Part shown: piece by piece, positions 8,740 to 18,169 of the stretch
Position numbering within the stretch: the first letter of the stretch is position 1
Layout: each line of letters opens with the position of its first letter
NCBI GenBank assembly: GCA_965223255.1
Contig: CBDCWA010000004.1
Span: forward strand, 1,426,001-1,490,000
DNA: 64,000 nt
Reading direction: 5' to 3'
Source: CBDCWA01 sp965223255
Lineage (GTDB): Bacteria; Pseudomonadota; Alphaproteobacteria; Rhizobiales; Hyphomicrobiaceae
Notes under the pieces: generated by a model
What the model was told of the DNA's origin: nothing
What the model saw: the letters and a program-made list of their open reading frames with translations, nothing else
Databases searched by the model: none
Translations under genes and position numbers: made by a program

Positions 8740-9303
8740 ATGGGTGCAATCGATCAATTTGTTGGAGCCGTCCGGGATGTCTTCGCAAACACCAAGGACG
8801 CGAGGAGCCAGGCGCACGAAATCTCCAAACATATGAAAACGCTTCTGGCTGCGCCGAACCTGATGGCAGAGATCCAGGAGAGAGGCGGTGGCAAACCTGG
8901 CCGCATCAATCTACATATCGACGACAAATATGGCCATCCGAACCCCGGTTTTTGCCTGATGACGTCATTGACGCCGAAGGGTAAGGCGACGGGAGGTGCG
9001 CGGGCACACGACCATGGCGCCTCTTACGTCGTCTATGGTGTCTTCAAGGGTGCGATCAAGCAAACAAAATATACATGGGCCTACGATCAGGATCGCGACC
9101 TGACATCGCCGGTCCTCCAGGCAGGCGACAGCTTTGTCCAGAACGTCGGCGATGTCGCCTTTTTCCTGCCGGGCGAGATACACAATACGTCATCGGCCGG
9201 GCAAGAGCCTCCCATTGTTATTAGGCTGGAAGCACAGCTTCTCGATAACGTCACACGGCATTCTTATACGCTTGAGGACAGCGGCGCCTTCTCAAACGCT
9301 TAA
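8740..9303 (+). CDS. Cupin protein, cysteine-dioxygenase-like
   Basis: 187-aa cupin with the iron-binding HDHG at residues 90-93, a following conserved Tyr region (GAIKQTKY) and the second motif GEIHNT with His148. This is the layout of thiol dioxygenases (cysteine or 3-mercaptopropionate dioxygenase), which oxidise a thiol to a sulfinate with O2. The usual cupin-1 Glu is missing, as in that family. AGAGGTG precedes the ATG. Two sulfite/TauE-type exporters occur elsewhere in the window, one at 11.8 kb, which would fit sulfur release but is not proof. The substrate is uncertain. Confidence 0.8.
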   Translation: MGAIDQFVGAVRDVFANTKDARSQAHEISKHMKTLLAAPNLMAEIQERGGGKPGRINLHIDDKYGHPNPGFCLMTSLTPKGKATGGARAHDHGASYVVYGVFKGAIKQTKYTWAYDQDRDLTSPVLQAGDSFVQNVGDVAFFLPGEIHNTSSAGQEPPIVIRLEAQLLDNVTRHSYTLEDSGAFSNA

Positions 9304-9325
9304 ATCTTGCCGGTCTGCAACGTGT

Positions 9326-9355
9326 TGGTGGGGCCATATCAAACTGGACCCACCA
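9326..9355. terminator. Hairpin after the cupin gene
   Basis: TGGTGGG and CCCACCA pair around a short loop that itself has a CC/GG pair, 23 bases after the cupin stop. No clear T-run follows, so if it ends transcription it is a weak or Rho-assisted terminator. Confidence 0.4.
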
Positions 9356-9556
9356 CCTAAATTGCCATTGCGCAGGCCCGGGTATCACCAGTCGTTGGTA
9401 CCGCCCTACCTTCTGACAAGCATTGGCCATACCGGAAATCCATCCGGCGCTGTAGCCATATCAAAGCAATGGCAGTCCCGCCGGGGCGTAGCGGCGTCTA
9501 TCCACCACCATGATCGGTGCAATTTTTAAACTCATGACCTACTCAACGGGGTATGG

Positions 9557-10405
9557 ATGTCCAATACGAATGAGACTGATATTTTGAATAGCCTTAATCG
9601 TCGGTTCGGAGAATCGTTCGAAGTCGATCCCGAACTACCGGGTCTCGATCTCTTGAGAGTAATGGCAAAACGGGGCTCACAGCGCACATTTTCCGACAAG
9701 GCTGTCGAACCAAGCCTTATTGAATTGCTTTGTGCGATCGCTTTTTCCTCGCCCACCAAGAGCGATCTGCAACAGCGGGATATCGTGGTTGTGCGCGATC
9801 GCGATGTTCGCAGAGCATTATGTGATCTTCTCCCGGAAAATAAGTTGGTTTCCAGCGCGCCGGAACTGCTCTTCTTCTGCGGCAACAATCGTCGCCAGCG
9901 CCAAATCCAGGAGTGGCGCGGTCGCCCATTTCCCAATGATCACCTCGATGCTTTCTTCAATGCCGCTGTCGATGCCGCCATCGCCCTATCCGCATTTATG
10001 ACGGCAGCCGAGGCGGTTGGTCTGGGGTGCTGTGCAATCAGCACCATTCGCGATCGTGCCGAGGGCGTGTCGAGTATTCTTGGTCTCCCGCGCTACGTAT
10101 TTCCAGTGGCCGGCCTTGCCGTCGGCTGGCCGATACATAAAGACAACAAAATAAGCATGCGACTGCCAACTCAAACGACTGTACACATCGACAAATTCCA
10201 TGAAAGTTCGATCAAACAGGATGTCGAGCATTACGACAGGCGCCGTGAGGCTGCACAGCCATACACAAACCGACGACTTCCAGAACTATATGGCACAACG
10301 TCTCCAGAATATGGCTGGTCTGAAGACAAGGCGCGCCAATACTCCGTCGCCCAGCGGCAAGATTTTGGTCGCTTTGTGCGCAAACAGGGGTTCAATCTCG
10401 AATAG
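9557..10405 (+). CDS. Nitroreductase-family FMN oxidoreductase
   Basis: 282-aa flavoprotein of the nitroreductase superfamily. It opens with the phosphate-binding block KRGSQRTFSDKAV, has the central helix AALSAFMTAAEAVGLG-like segment (residues ~145-160) and the VAGLAVGWP strand that contacts FMN. The C-terminal tail (PEYGWSEDKARQYS) is a mark of one NADPH-dependent subgroup. Reactions in the family include reduction of nitro groups, quinones and flavins, and dehalogenation. It stands alone on the plus strand, convergent with the ornithine-cyclodeaminase-like gene. The ATG at 9557 has no striking ribosome site, so the exact start is less sure than the frame. Confidence 0.85.
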   Translation: MSNTNETDILNSLNRRFGESFEVDPELPGLDLLRVMAKRGSQRTFSDKAVEPSLIELLCAIAFSSPTKSDLQQRDIVVVRDRDVRRALCDLLPENKLVSSAPELLFFCGNNRRQRQIQEWRGRPFPNDHLDAFFNAAVDAAIALSAFMTAAEAVGLGCCAISTIRDRAEGVSSILGLPRYVFPVAGLAVGWPIHKDNKISMRLPTQTTVHIDKFHESSIKQDVEHYDRRREAAQPYTNRRLPELYGTTSPEYGWSEDKARQYSVAQRQDFGRFVRKQGFNLE

Positions 10406-10480
10406 CAGAAATAAAATTTTGTACGCGTAGCGCAGGACCTGTGAATGAAAAGTAGATTGCGGTGAGCGTTTAACCTGCCG

Positions 10481-11578
10481 CTAGTTGCGGATGTCCTGAA
10501 GGAACCACTCTGTTGGTAATTGGCGACCTTTACCAGCCTTCCTTGCCAGCTCGTAAACATGCCCGCCGACCGATGAGAACTGAAGGCCCATCAAGCCCAG
10601 GTTATAATAGAGCGAGATTTGACTATCGCTGGTCCTCCCTTCGACCTTCCCGTTCACGAAGTCAACAAAGTCCGGTAGCGGAACATAAAAGCCCGATCCG
10701 CCTGGTTTATGAGGCAGTCGCTTGCGCTCCTCCTGGGAGCCAGCAATCCACGCAAACGGGCTGTGGCCAACTTCTTTTTCTACGCCCCCACCGCCCACAC
10801 CAAGTCCGCCGGCATCCTGGGTGATTTTGACATCTGCCCTGGCGATCACCTCATCTGAGAGTTCCTTGGGGCCAACCATTGTTATGTGTTGGCCTGGTTC
10901 CAACCATTCTGGTTTTAATGTTGGCGTCATGGAGTTGGTGCAGGTGGCAACGATGTCGGCGTTCTTGACGGCCGCCTCGGGGGCGCCGACAGGTTGAATA
11001 TCAATATTGAGTTCTTCGCTCATTTCCTTAGCGAAGGTTTCTCGGTTCGCCTTGGTGGGACTGTAAACTTTTGCTGACCGAATTGGCCTGACGGCACAGA
11101 ATGCCTCTATATAGGCGCGCGCCATGCCGCCCGAGCCTAAAATGCCGACGGTGGAGGAATTCTCACGCGCCAGGTGCTTAGCGCCTATACCCGCACCGCC
11201 ACCGACCCGCATATGTTGCAGATGTCCGTCATTGAAGATGGCCAGTGGCTCGCCATTGCCCGCAGCAAATAGCATTATGAGACCGCACCAGGTTCCGGGC
11301 TCAACGCAATGTTTGTCCTCTGTCCAGTTGCCATTGGCATCTGTCGGCCAAGTTGTGATGTCAGACTTCATCCGGATCGCCAGGTATCCGCCCGAATACC
11401 CTTCGACGCTCCCCCAACGGTAATAGCCATCTTCCCGATGGCACGGCGCATAAATGTCTGAACGCGGCCGATGTGCTGCGAGGCCCTCTGCGAGATCCCG
11501 AAATGCCTGTTCCTGGACGGCGATACAGGCATCCATTTTCAATAGCTCTGCAACGACGTCATTATGAATGAACAGCAT
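10481..11578 (-). CDS. Ornithine cyclodeaminase / mu-crystallin family protein
   Basis: 365-aa NAD(P)-dependent protein of the OCD/mu-crystallin family. The Rossmann segment GILGSGGMARAYIEAF is in mid protein, preceded by the conserved HLQHMRVGG block and followed by DIVATCTNS. Family members act as cyclodeaminases, ketimine reductases or amino acid dehydrogenases. The ATG at 11578 is chosen because GGGAGGT precedes it; the open frame extends further upstream without such a site. Possible partners in view are the nearby nitroreductase and TauE/SafE exporter. The substrate is unknown. The stretch GGLGVGGGGVEKEVG is unusually glycine-rich. Confidence 0.87.
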   Translation of the reverse strand: MLFIHNDVVAELLKMDACIAVQEQAFRDLAEGLAAHRPRSDIYAPCHREDGYYRWGSVEGYSGGYLAIRMKSDITTWPTDANGNWTEDKHCVEPGTWCGLIMLFAAGNGEPLAIFNDGHLQHMRVGGGAGIGAKHLARENSSTVGILGSGGMARAYIEAFCAVRPIRSAKVYSPTKANRETFAKEMSEELNIDIQPVGAPEAAVKNADIVATCTNSMTPTLKPEWLEPGQHITMVGPKELSDEVIARADVKITQDAGGLGVGGGGVEKEVGHSPFAWIAGSQEERKRLPHKPGGSGFYVPLPDFVDFVNGKVEGRTSDSQISLYYNLGLMGLQFSSVGGHVYELARKAGKGRQLPTEWFLQDIRN

Positions 11579-11785
11579 CGTTTTGGACCTCCCACTTGTC
11601 AAATTCTCCAACGGAAACACTCTGAAGTGCGCCAAGATGCCTTCACGTGAACTTCCCGCGCCTTTCTCGGCAGTGCGATAATCGAGGCATTGCCTTGCAT
11701 CTCTTATGACCGGAAAGCACCAACTGAGCAAACACGGATCCGATCCAATAGTGCAGCGCACATCATAAGGCGCAAATCCATGACC

Positions 11786-12574
11786 TCAGTTCAAAGCTGT
11801 CATTCCCTTCCAGATCAGCGCAATTGCCGCGATGAGCAGAATCCATCGAAAGAGACCAAAATACCGCTCAGCCGACAGCCGTCCCGCCAGCTCCCGCCCG
11901 CCCCAGGCGCCAGCATAGACGGCGGGCATCACAAGCAACGCCTCGACTGTGAGTTTGATCGTGATCAGCCCTGCCACCAGCGTAACCACCGCCCGCCATA
12001 AGCTTATGAATCCTGAAATGATGATGTTCGTGGCCCGGAATTCGCGTGGTGTCGGTGCGGCCCAGCGAATGTAGAATGATAGGAAGTAGTTTGAGCCTGC
12101 ACCGGCAATGCCAGCCATTAGCCCCGCTAGCGCCGCCAGCGAGAAGGCAACTGCAGCTCCATCAAGACGTAAGACTTTTGCCAGACGCTCGGTAAGCCTG
12201 GCCATGTCGGTCAACACCGCGGCGCTCAGCGCGATCCCTAACACGATGGTCAGCCAAGCTGCGCTAAGCGAAGCAAATATCCAGACACCGATCATTACCG
12301 AAACGACGGTGCCAGCCATCATTGGCTTGGTGATTTTCCAATTTGCCTCGCGCACTCCTTGTGGCAGCAGCTGAACCTGTGCAAAGACCGACGTCAGCAG
12401 CGCGAGCAGCACCGCGTCATGCGGCGGCAGAATCCAGGCACTGCCCAGGACTGCCGGCATGGCGGAACCGAAGCCAATGATACCGCGGATCAGGAAGGCG
12501 AGGAAATAGACCGCAATGACGGCAGCGATGGAAATGCCGTCAAGGTTCGCGAACGGGATATCGTCGATTGTCAT
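11786..12574 (-). CDS. TauE/SafE (TSUP) family membrane exporter
   Basis: 262-aa inner-membrane protein with about eight hydrophobic segments and the family's N-terminal FLIRGIIGFGSAM and central GLMAGIAGAGSNYF repeats (G-x-x-G-x-x-G type). TSUP proteins move small sulfur or organic acids such as sulfite, sulfoacetate or taurine across the inner membrane. It is transcribed toward the OCD-family gene but 200 bp apart, so linkage is possible, not certain. The substrate is unknown. Confidence 0.88.
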   Translation of the reverse strand: MTIDDIPFANLDGISIAAVIAVYFLAFLIRGIIGFGSAMPAVLGSAWILPPHDAVLLALLTSVFAQVQLLPQGVREANWKITKPMMAGTVVSVMIGVWIFASLSAAWLTIVLGIALSAAVLTDMARLTERLAKVLRLDGAAVAFSLAALAGLMAGIAGAGSNYFLSFYIRWAAPTPREFRATNIIISGFISLWRAVVTLVAGLITIKLTVEALLVMPAVYAGAWGGRELAGRLSAERYFGLFRWILLIAAIALIWKGMTALN

Positions 12575-12789
12575 GGACCGGCTATTCCCCGATAACCGTC
12601 AATTCGCAGCCAATCAAATCGCACTCCACAGCTGAAGTATTGAACAGCGCTCTGCGGCAATTCGACAGCCCGGGTTTGACTGATTGTCCGTCGTTGGACG
12701 TCCATTTGACCAATGGTAGCCTCATTCACAAAGCCCCCTTGCCATTGCCACCCGGCTGCCGATTTCACCGGCCTGCGCGCAAGCGGGTC

Positions 12790-13980
12790 TCACGCCCGCG
12801 GAATTGAGTGCCACTTTCGGGCAAGGCCTATTGCAACACCACACAGCCCGGTTGCAGTAACAAAGAACACGCTGCCTGCTCCTAAAGCCGTCGCGACAAG
12901 ACCACCGACAACCGGCAAACAAATCTGACCACCTCTATTGCCCATAATCCTGAGAGACGTCGCGGTAGCTTTGCCGCCTTCCGGCGCAACAGACACCACG
13001 CCGGTCATCGACGCGATTGCGGCAAAGCCGAGACAAAAACCAATAACCGCACACGCCGCATAAAGAAATGTAATGGATAGCGACACACTAAGGAGAAACA
13101 TTCCCGCAGCCCCGCCCAGAATTGACGCAAACATCAACGGCACCCGACCAACCAAACGAACTGCCTGTGAATATAGGCTTCGCGCAACCATTGTTGCAAT
13201 TGCTCGGATTGCGAGGGCAACGCCGATATGGCTGGCTTCAATCTGTCGTTCCAATCCTAACAACGGCATGTAGATTGCTAACAGCTCTTGCGACGTAATC
13301 GTCATTATGCTGCAAAATATAAACAGAAGCATACCTGGAGAATTCAGTAATTCCGTAACCGGAATGACAGCTTCCTGCCGTTTTGCAGATGCGGTTTTAA
13401 GTGATGGCCGCATCCAGAGGGCTGCACCAAGCGTCGCAATTGCACCGGCAAGACAGATAAGAAACAACAAATGTGTATCGGGAATACTGGAACTTCCGGG
13501 GACTAGACCGAGAACCAAAGGTCCGAGCGCGGTACCTAACGCATTTGCTACCATATAATTGCCGAACGCCAGATCGCGCGCGTCTCGGCCTGCAGCGGAT
13601 CTCTCACAAACGATCTGTCCACCTGTCAGAAAAAACATCTGCCCAAGGCCAAAGATCGCATTTGCAGCAATTAGAGACAATGCGGTTGCAGGTAAGAAGA
13701 TGAAGCACGTGCATGCCAAGAGTGTGATGGACGAGCCAATCCAGACTGAAATCGCATCGTTTCCACGGTCTGTGAACCGTCCGATCCATAGACCGCATAG
13801 GATCGGCGCAATGGCGAAAGTTGCGGAAATCAATCCAATCCAAAACGGCGCCAGGCCAATTTCCAGAGCCCGGTAAGACACATTGACCTTGATGAGCGAA
13901 ATCGTTGCCTGCGCGAACACAGAGTGTATTAGCAGTGGTATGTGTAGATTGAGGTCAAGGCGCGATGAAAGAATTATCAA
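12790..13980 (-). CDS. MFS transporter with a non-ATG start
   Basis: About 396-aa major facilitator superfamily carrier with 12 predicted hydrophobic segments. The loop after TM2 reads GLWIGRFTDRGN, the family's G-x-x-x-D-R pattern. The only start available is TTG at 13980, preceded by AAGGG about nine bases upstream; no Met occurs before the first membrane segment. The frame's first codon abuts a remnant of a 2-hydroxyacid dehydrogenase on the other strand, so the native 5' end may have been lost or rebuilt. The substrate is unknown. Confidence 0.8.
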   Translation of the reverse strand: MIILSSRLDLNLHIPLLIHSVFAQATISLIKVNVSYRALEIGLAPFWIGLISATFAIAPILCGLWIGRFTDRGNDAISVWIGSSITLLACTCFIFLPATALSLIAANAIFGLGQMFFLTGGQIVCERSAAGRDARDLAFGNYMVANALGTALGPLVLGLVPGSSSIPDTHLLFLICLAGAIATLGAALWMRPSLKTASAKRQEAVIPVTELLNSPGMLLFIFCSIMTITSQELLAIYMPLLGLERQIEASHIGVALAIRAIATMVARSLYSQAVRLVGRVPLMFASILGGAAGMFLLSVSLSITFLYAACAVIGFCLGFAAIASMTGVVSVAPEGGKATATSLRIMGNRGGQICLPVVGGLVATALGAGSVFFVTATGLCGVAIGLARKWHSIPRA

Positions 13981-14254
13981 GTTTGCCGCCCTTATAAATA
14001 TAGCGCGCGCCCAACTTGTCGTCCGCGAGGCGCTGATTGATGCACTAAAATCCGGACATCTTGGCGGCTACGGCCTGGATGTCGGCTACGAGGAACCAGC
14101 CAAAGAGGACGAGCCTCTCAAGCAATTTAAGCAAGTCATTCTGACACCACATACAGCCGTGGCGAACCGGATGAATGGCCTAATGGACATGGCGGAGATC
14201 TGCAAGAAGCTTTGGCGGCATACCGTTCCGCAGGGTCAATCCTCGTCGCATTAG
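13980..14254 (+). pseudogene. C-terminal remnant of a D-2-hydroxyacid dehydrogenase
   Basis: About 85 codons encode the end of an NAD-dependent 2-hydroxyacid dehydrogenase: ALINIARAQLVVREALIDAL matches the usual strand with the catalytic Arg, GLDVGYEEP carries the catalytic Glu, and ILTPHTA carries the catalytic His, ending in a C-terminal helix and a normal stop. The N-terminal catalytic and most of the NAD domain are absent: the same frame upstream runs through the antisense of the MFS gene and is not protein-like. It differs clearly from the intact enzyme at 28832-29785, so it is not a recent copy of that gene. Confidence 0.8.
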
Positions 14255-14429
14255 CATGCTCTTGAGAATGACGAATGCAGTTCAAAGATAGAGTAGCCAG
14301 AAATTGGCTGGCGAGGCATCGACAGGCTCTTTATCGTTGCTTCCTCGCGCAAAGTACGCTTTTTGTGCGCATACCATTGGTTAGGATGATTGGGCTGCAT
14401 CGTGCAGGTCGCATTCTCGGGAGGACAAG

Positions 14430-15161
14430 ATGGGATCAATGATTGACTTCACCATAGGGAACATTCAAACGACGGCTTATACTTCGCGACCGGAAGGTCA
14501 GGGATCATTCCCAGGCGTAGTCGTTGCATTCCACAAGGATGGGATCGATCCATTCACAAAGTGGTTGGTTGATGATTTGGCACGAAATGGATACGCCGCC
14601 ATCGCGCCTAATCACTATCATATTTTGCCGTCACTCGATTATATAGACAGACGCAAGGAATACCTGGATGACGATCAACTGACGGCGGACATTCAAGCTT
14701 CGGTTGATTGGCTTGTAAGGGACGGCAATGCTGATAGAGATCGCTTAGCCCTCATTGGACACTGCATGGGCGGGCGTACCACTTGGGCAGGGCTCGTGGG
14801 TCTTCCGAATGTCTTCAAATGCGGTTGCCCGTACTACAGCGGCGGTAGCTTTCTGCAACAAGGCCAGCTCCCAGCACCGATGGACAGACTGGAAAATATC
14901 ACGTGCCCGGTAATGGGTTTTTTCGGTAACGATGACAAGAACCCATCTCCAGCGGACGTTGACGAGTTCAGCCGCCGGCTTACCGCACTCAACAAAGAGC
15001 ATGAATTCCACCGCTACGACGGCGCTGGCCACGCATTCATGGATTGGACAGGAAAGTCGTTCAACGAGCGCGCATCCCGTGATGCCTGGGCCAAGACATT
15101 AAACTTCCTCTCCCAGCACATCGGCGGGACCACCGGAGCAACTGTATTCCCCTACGATTAA
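14430..15161 (+). CDS. Dienelactone hydrolase family protein
   Basis: 243-aa alpha/beta hydrolase of the dienelactone hydrolase family. The nucleophile is Cys112 in GHCMGG, the acid is in GNDDKNPSP (Asp168/169) and the base is His201 in GAGHAF. Dienelactone hydrolases open the lactone formed in chloroaromatic and catechol ortho-cleavage pathways, but many relatives have other esters as substrates. The ATG at 14430 has GGGAGGA seven bases upstream; a second Met lies three codons later. It is a single-gene unit after the dehydrogenase remnant. No other ortho-cleavage genes are nearby. Confidence 0.88.
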   Translation: MGSMIDFTIGNIQTTAYTSRPEGQGSFPGVVVAFHKDGIDPFTKWLVDDLARNGYAAIAPNHYHILPSLDYIDRRKEYLDDDQLTADIQASVDWLVRDGNADRDRLALIGHCMGGRTTWAGLVGLPNVFKCGCPYYSGGSFLQQGQLPAPMDRLENITCPVMGFFGNDDKNPSPADVDEFSRRLTALNKEHEFHRYDGAGHAFMDWTGKSFNERASRDAWAKTLNFLSQHIGGTTGATVFPYD

Positions 15162-15412
15162 GCTCGCAGATTAAATCAACAAGCGGCCACCCCGGTGCCA
15201 CCAATGTCCACTGATGCGAAGATAACGCAACGACAGATAACATAGGGACGCGGGCAGCAGACCTTGCCTACGAAAACCGCCGATCAGGCCGCGCCACAGT
15301 GAAACGTCGGTCAGGGCTAATTCCTACCGAACAGCCCTAACCGCAAATTGCTTTGCACAATGGGATTCGCGTGCTTTTGCAGGCAAAACGAACGTTGCGC
15401 CGTTCAGGCCTA

Positions 15413-17752
15413 TCATACTGAAATCTTGTCGCTCTCCTTCAACGCAGTCCAAATATTGTAGGCAGTTGCAGGCATTTCGACGGGGCCAGCTCCGACCCTG
15501 TGTAGCGCATCGTTTACCGCATTCATGATTGCCGGCATTGCGCCAACAGTACCTGCCTCCCCAACGCCTTTGACGCCAAGTGGATTTCTGGCCGTTGGGA
15601 CTTCGTTTGCCAAAAGTTCGAAGCGGCAAAAGTCGGAGGCTCTAGGCATGGCGTAATCCATGAAAGAGCCCGATAACAATTGTCCGCTGCTGCGATCATA
15701 TTCGACAGCTTCCATAAGGATTTGTCCGACGCCCTGCGCAATGCCACCGTGAATTTGACCGTCAAAGAGCAACGGATTGAGAATGGTGCCGGCATCATCG
15801 ACACATGTGTAGCGAACCAATTCCAGAGCCCCGGTTTCCATATCAATTTCTACTTCGGCCAAATGACAGCCATTGGGATAGACGGACCCCGAAGTGCTGC
15901 CAAAATCACCTCTTTCGTACAGACCAGGTTCAATGTCTGGCGGAAGCCTCGGTCTTACGAAAGCCGCCTTGGCAACGTCATCCAATGTCACATGCCGGTT
16001 GCTGCCCTCAAGATTAAACAATCCGTCTTCAAACCGAATATCTTCGGCATCTGCTTCCAAAAGATGAGCCGCAATTCTCTTGCCCTTCTCGACAATTCTG
16101 TCGGCTGCGATAGAGATTGCCGAGCCCGCTAACGTCGCGCAACGGGCATTGAATGTTCCAACCCCCATCGACACTTTTTCGGTATCGCCAAAGCGATACT
16201 GAATACGGTCGAGATCAATACCTAATTTGTCAGAGAGAATTTGTCTGAACACTGTTTGATGACCTTGCCCGTGATCCATTGCACCACAAAGCAAAGTAAC
16301 GTCGCCGCTGTTGGTGAACCGCACCTCAGCATGTTCATAGTTCGTGTTCGCCACACCGCATATCGAGTTGGCCAAGCCTATGCCGCGAAGTTTGCCTCTG
16401 CTTCGCGCCTCGGAGAATCGCTCCGCAAACTTGGAATATTCACCCGCCGCTAGGCACGTATCCATGTTCTCTATGAATTCGCCGCAATCATATTCATCCC
16501 CCAAGCAATTTTTGTAGGGGAGCTCATCTGTGCCGATCATATTACGTCGACGCAATTCTGCGGGATCCAGCTTAAGTTCGCGCGCTGCATTATCGATCAT
16601 CACTTCGAGAATATGAACCGGTTCGGGCTTGGCGCCCCCTCGGTATTGCGCATTGCCGATCATATTAGTGAATGCCCCTGTTACCGTGGCGTGTAATGCG
16701 GGCATCCGGTAAGGCCCGGTCATGCCACTGAACGCACCGGCGGTAGATCTAAAATTTCTATCCGTTGTATAGTACGCCCCAATCGGCACCTTGGTGTGCG
16801 TACGAATGGCAAGAAACCGGTAGTCTTTGTCCAGTGCAAGCTCAGCATCTGCGAGACCGCCGCGGCCCTGTTCATCCGTCAGGAACCCTTCTGACCGGTC
16901 GGCGACCCACTTAACGGGACGACCAACAACTTCTGAAGCCCACAGGCACAGGGAATACTCCGGCTCACAGCCGCCGCGCGTCCCAAATCCTCCGCCCATG
17001 TTATCGCAAATGACTTGAAGCTTGTTTTGCGGAATCAACATGATCTGTCCGGCAATCATCGCTCTGATGCCATGCGCAGACTGGACTGTAGCGCGAAGCG
17101 TATAGTGGTCCTCATAAGGATCGTATTTCGCTATACAACCGCGATTCTCCATAGGATTACCGACAACACGAGTCACACAAACGCGATGGCGAACAATGTG
17201 CACCGCATTCTCAAACGCTCTGCTGACCAGCTCTTTATTGCCAGTTTGATGTTGGAAAGCCTCGTTGTTAGCGGCCTCATCCCAAATCAACGGTGCTCCA
17301 GGCGCCAAGGCGTCATCGACCGAAGCAACAACGGGAAGTGTTTCATACTCAACATCTATGAGCTCAGCTGCATCGCGCGCGGCGGCTCGCGTCTCTGCAA
17401 CAACAAATGCAACAGACTCCCCGACAAACCGCACCCGGCCATCCGCCAGCAATGGCCGCGGGGTTACAAAGCCGTCAGCCCCATTGCTTCTCTGCCCTGG
17501 CATTGCCGGAGCAATTCGACCCAGCCCCCTGGCCGCCACATCTTCCGCTGTTAGAACCGCCAATACGCCAGGCGCATTTCTTGCATCGGATGTGTCGATT
17601 GATTTGATTTCAGCGTGGGCATGTGGCGAGCGCAGCACAAACGCCCAAGTCTGATTTAATTCAGATACGTCGTCGAGGTAACGACCTAGCCCTTGCAATA
17701 AGCGTGCATCTTCAATGCGCCTTACTGCCGCGCCGATCTTCGTGTCACTCAT
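15413..17752 (-). CDS. Xanthine dehydrogenase-family molybdopterin subunit (orphan large subunit)
   Basis: 779-aa molybdenum hydroxylase large subunit of the CoxL/XdhB type, binding the molybdopterin-cytosine cofactor. It shows the N-terminal RIEDARLLQGLGRYLDDV block, the MGGGFGTRGG cofactor loop near residue 255, QYRGGAKPE near residue 375 in the place of the family's YRGAGRPE, and GVGEAGTVGAMPA near the C-terminus with the probable catalytic Glu. The AYxCSFR active-site loop of true CO dehydrogenase is absent, so another hydroxylation (N-heterocycle, aldehyde or similar) is likelier. Full enzymes need a 2Fe-2S subunit and usually an FAD subunit; none is encoded next to it. Confidence 0.9.
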   Translation of the reverse strand: MSDTKIGAAVRRIEDARLLQGLGRYLDDVSELNQTWAFVLRSPHAHAEIKSIDTSDARNAPGVLAVLTAEDVAARGLGRIAPAMPGQRSNGADGFVTPRPLLADGRVRFVGESVAFVVAETRAAARDAAELIDVEYETLPVVASVDDALAPGAPLIWDEAANNEAFQHQTGNKELVSRAFENAVHIVRHRVCVTRVVGNPMENRGCIAKYDPYEDHYTLRATVQSAHGIRAMIAGQIMLIPQNKLQVICDNMGGGFGTRGGCEPEYSLCLWASEVVGRPVKWVADRSEGFLTDEQGRGGLADAELALDKDYRFLAIRTHTKVPIGAYYTTDRNFRSTAGAFSGMTGPYRMPALHATVTGAFTNMIGNAQYRGGAKPEPVHILEVMIDNAARELKLDPAELRRRNMIGTDELPYKNCLGDEYDCGEFIENMDTCLAAGEYSKFAERFSEARSRGKLRGIGLANSICGVANTNYEHAEVRFTNSGDVTLLCGAMDHGQGHQTVFRQILSDKLGIDLDRIQYRFGDTEKVSMGVGTFNARCATLAGSAISIAADRIVEKGKRIAAHLLEADAEDIRFEDGLFNLEGSNRHVTLDDVAKAAFVRPRLPPDIEPGLYERGDFGSTSGSVYPNGCHLAEVEIDMETGALELVRYTCVDDAGTILNPLLFDGQIHGGIAQGVGQILMEAVEYDRSSGQLLSGSFMDYAMPRASDFCRFELLANEVPTARNPLGVKGVGEAGTVGAMPAIMNAVNDALHRVGAGPVEMPATAYNIWTALKESDKISV

Positions 17753-18169
17753 TGTGCAAATCTTCCCTAAAAACGATCAACTGTGGTGGCCCTTCCCACA
17801 GCTTATCCGACAAATGCTCCTATCAGTCGAATTGTTTTCGTTGGTTTGGGCAAAATCGTCCAGCGTCCGTTCTTGAAAAACGACTTGTTTACGTCGGCTC
17901 TGTTCGCGCACCGACATCACTTGCCAATGAGATCCGACTCTTAGATCCGTAGCAAAAAGGGCGATTGGTGAGGATTGCGTGCGCCCGCTACCAGCTGTGA
18001 CCCATAATATTGCGCATTGATGCGACAAGAGAGCACGATTTAGTCGGTATATGCCCAAAATACTTAAAGTGCGGAGTGTGTGGCAGGTTGTAGCGCGTTG
18101 ATGCAGATCAATGTCCGGCGCAAGCCTGCTGTGGAGGGTTGTTGGGCGCATGAGGCATGGAGACACGAG
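17753..18169. other. Intergenic region without supported gene
   Basis: About 420 bases between the divergent molybdenum-subunit gene and the DUF6455-like gene. It probably holds both promoters. A minus-strand frame of ~140 codons exists here but is rich in Arg, Ser and His runs without recognisable motifs and is rejected. Confidence 0.5.
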
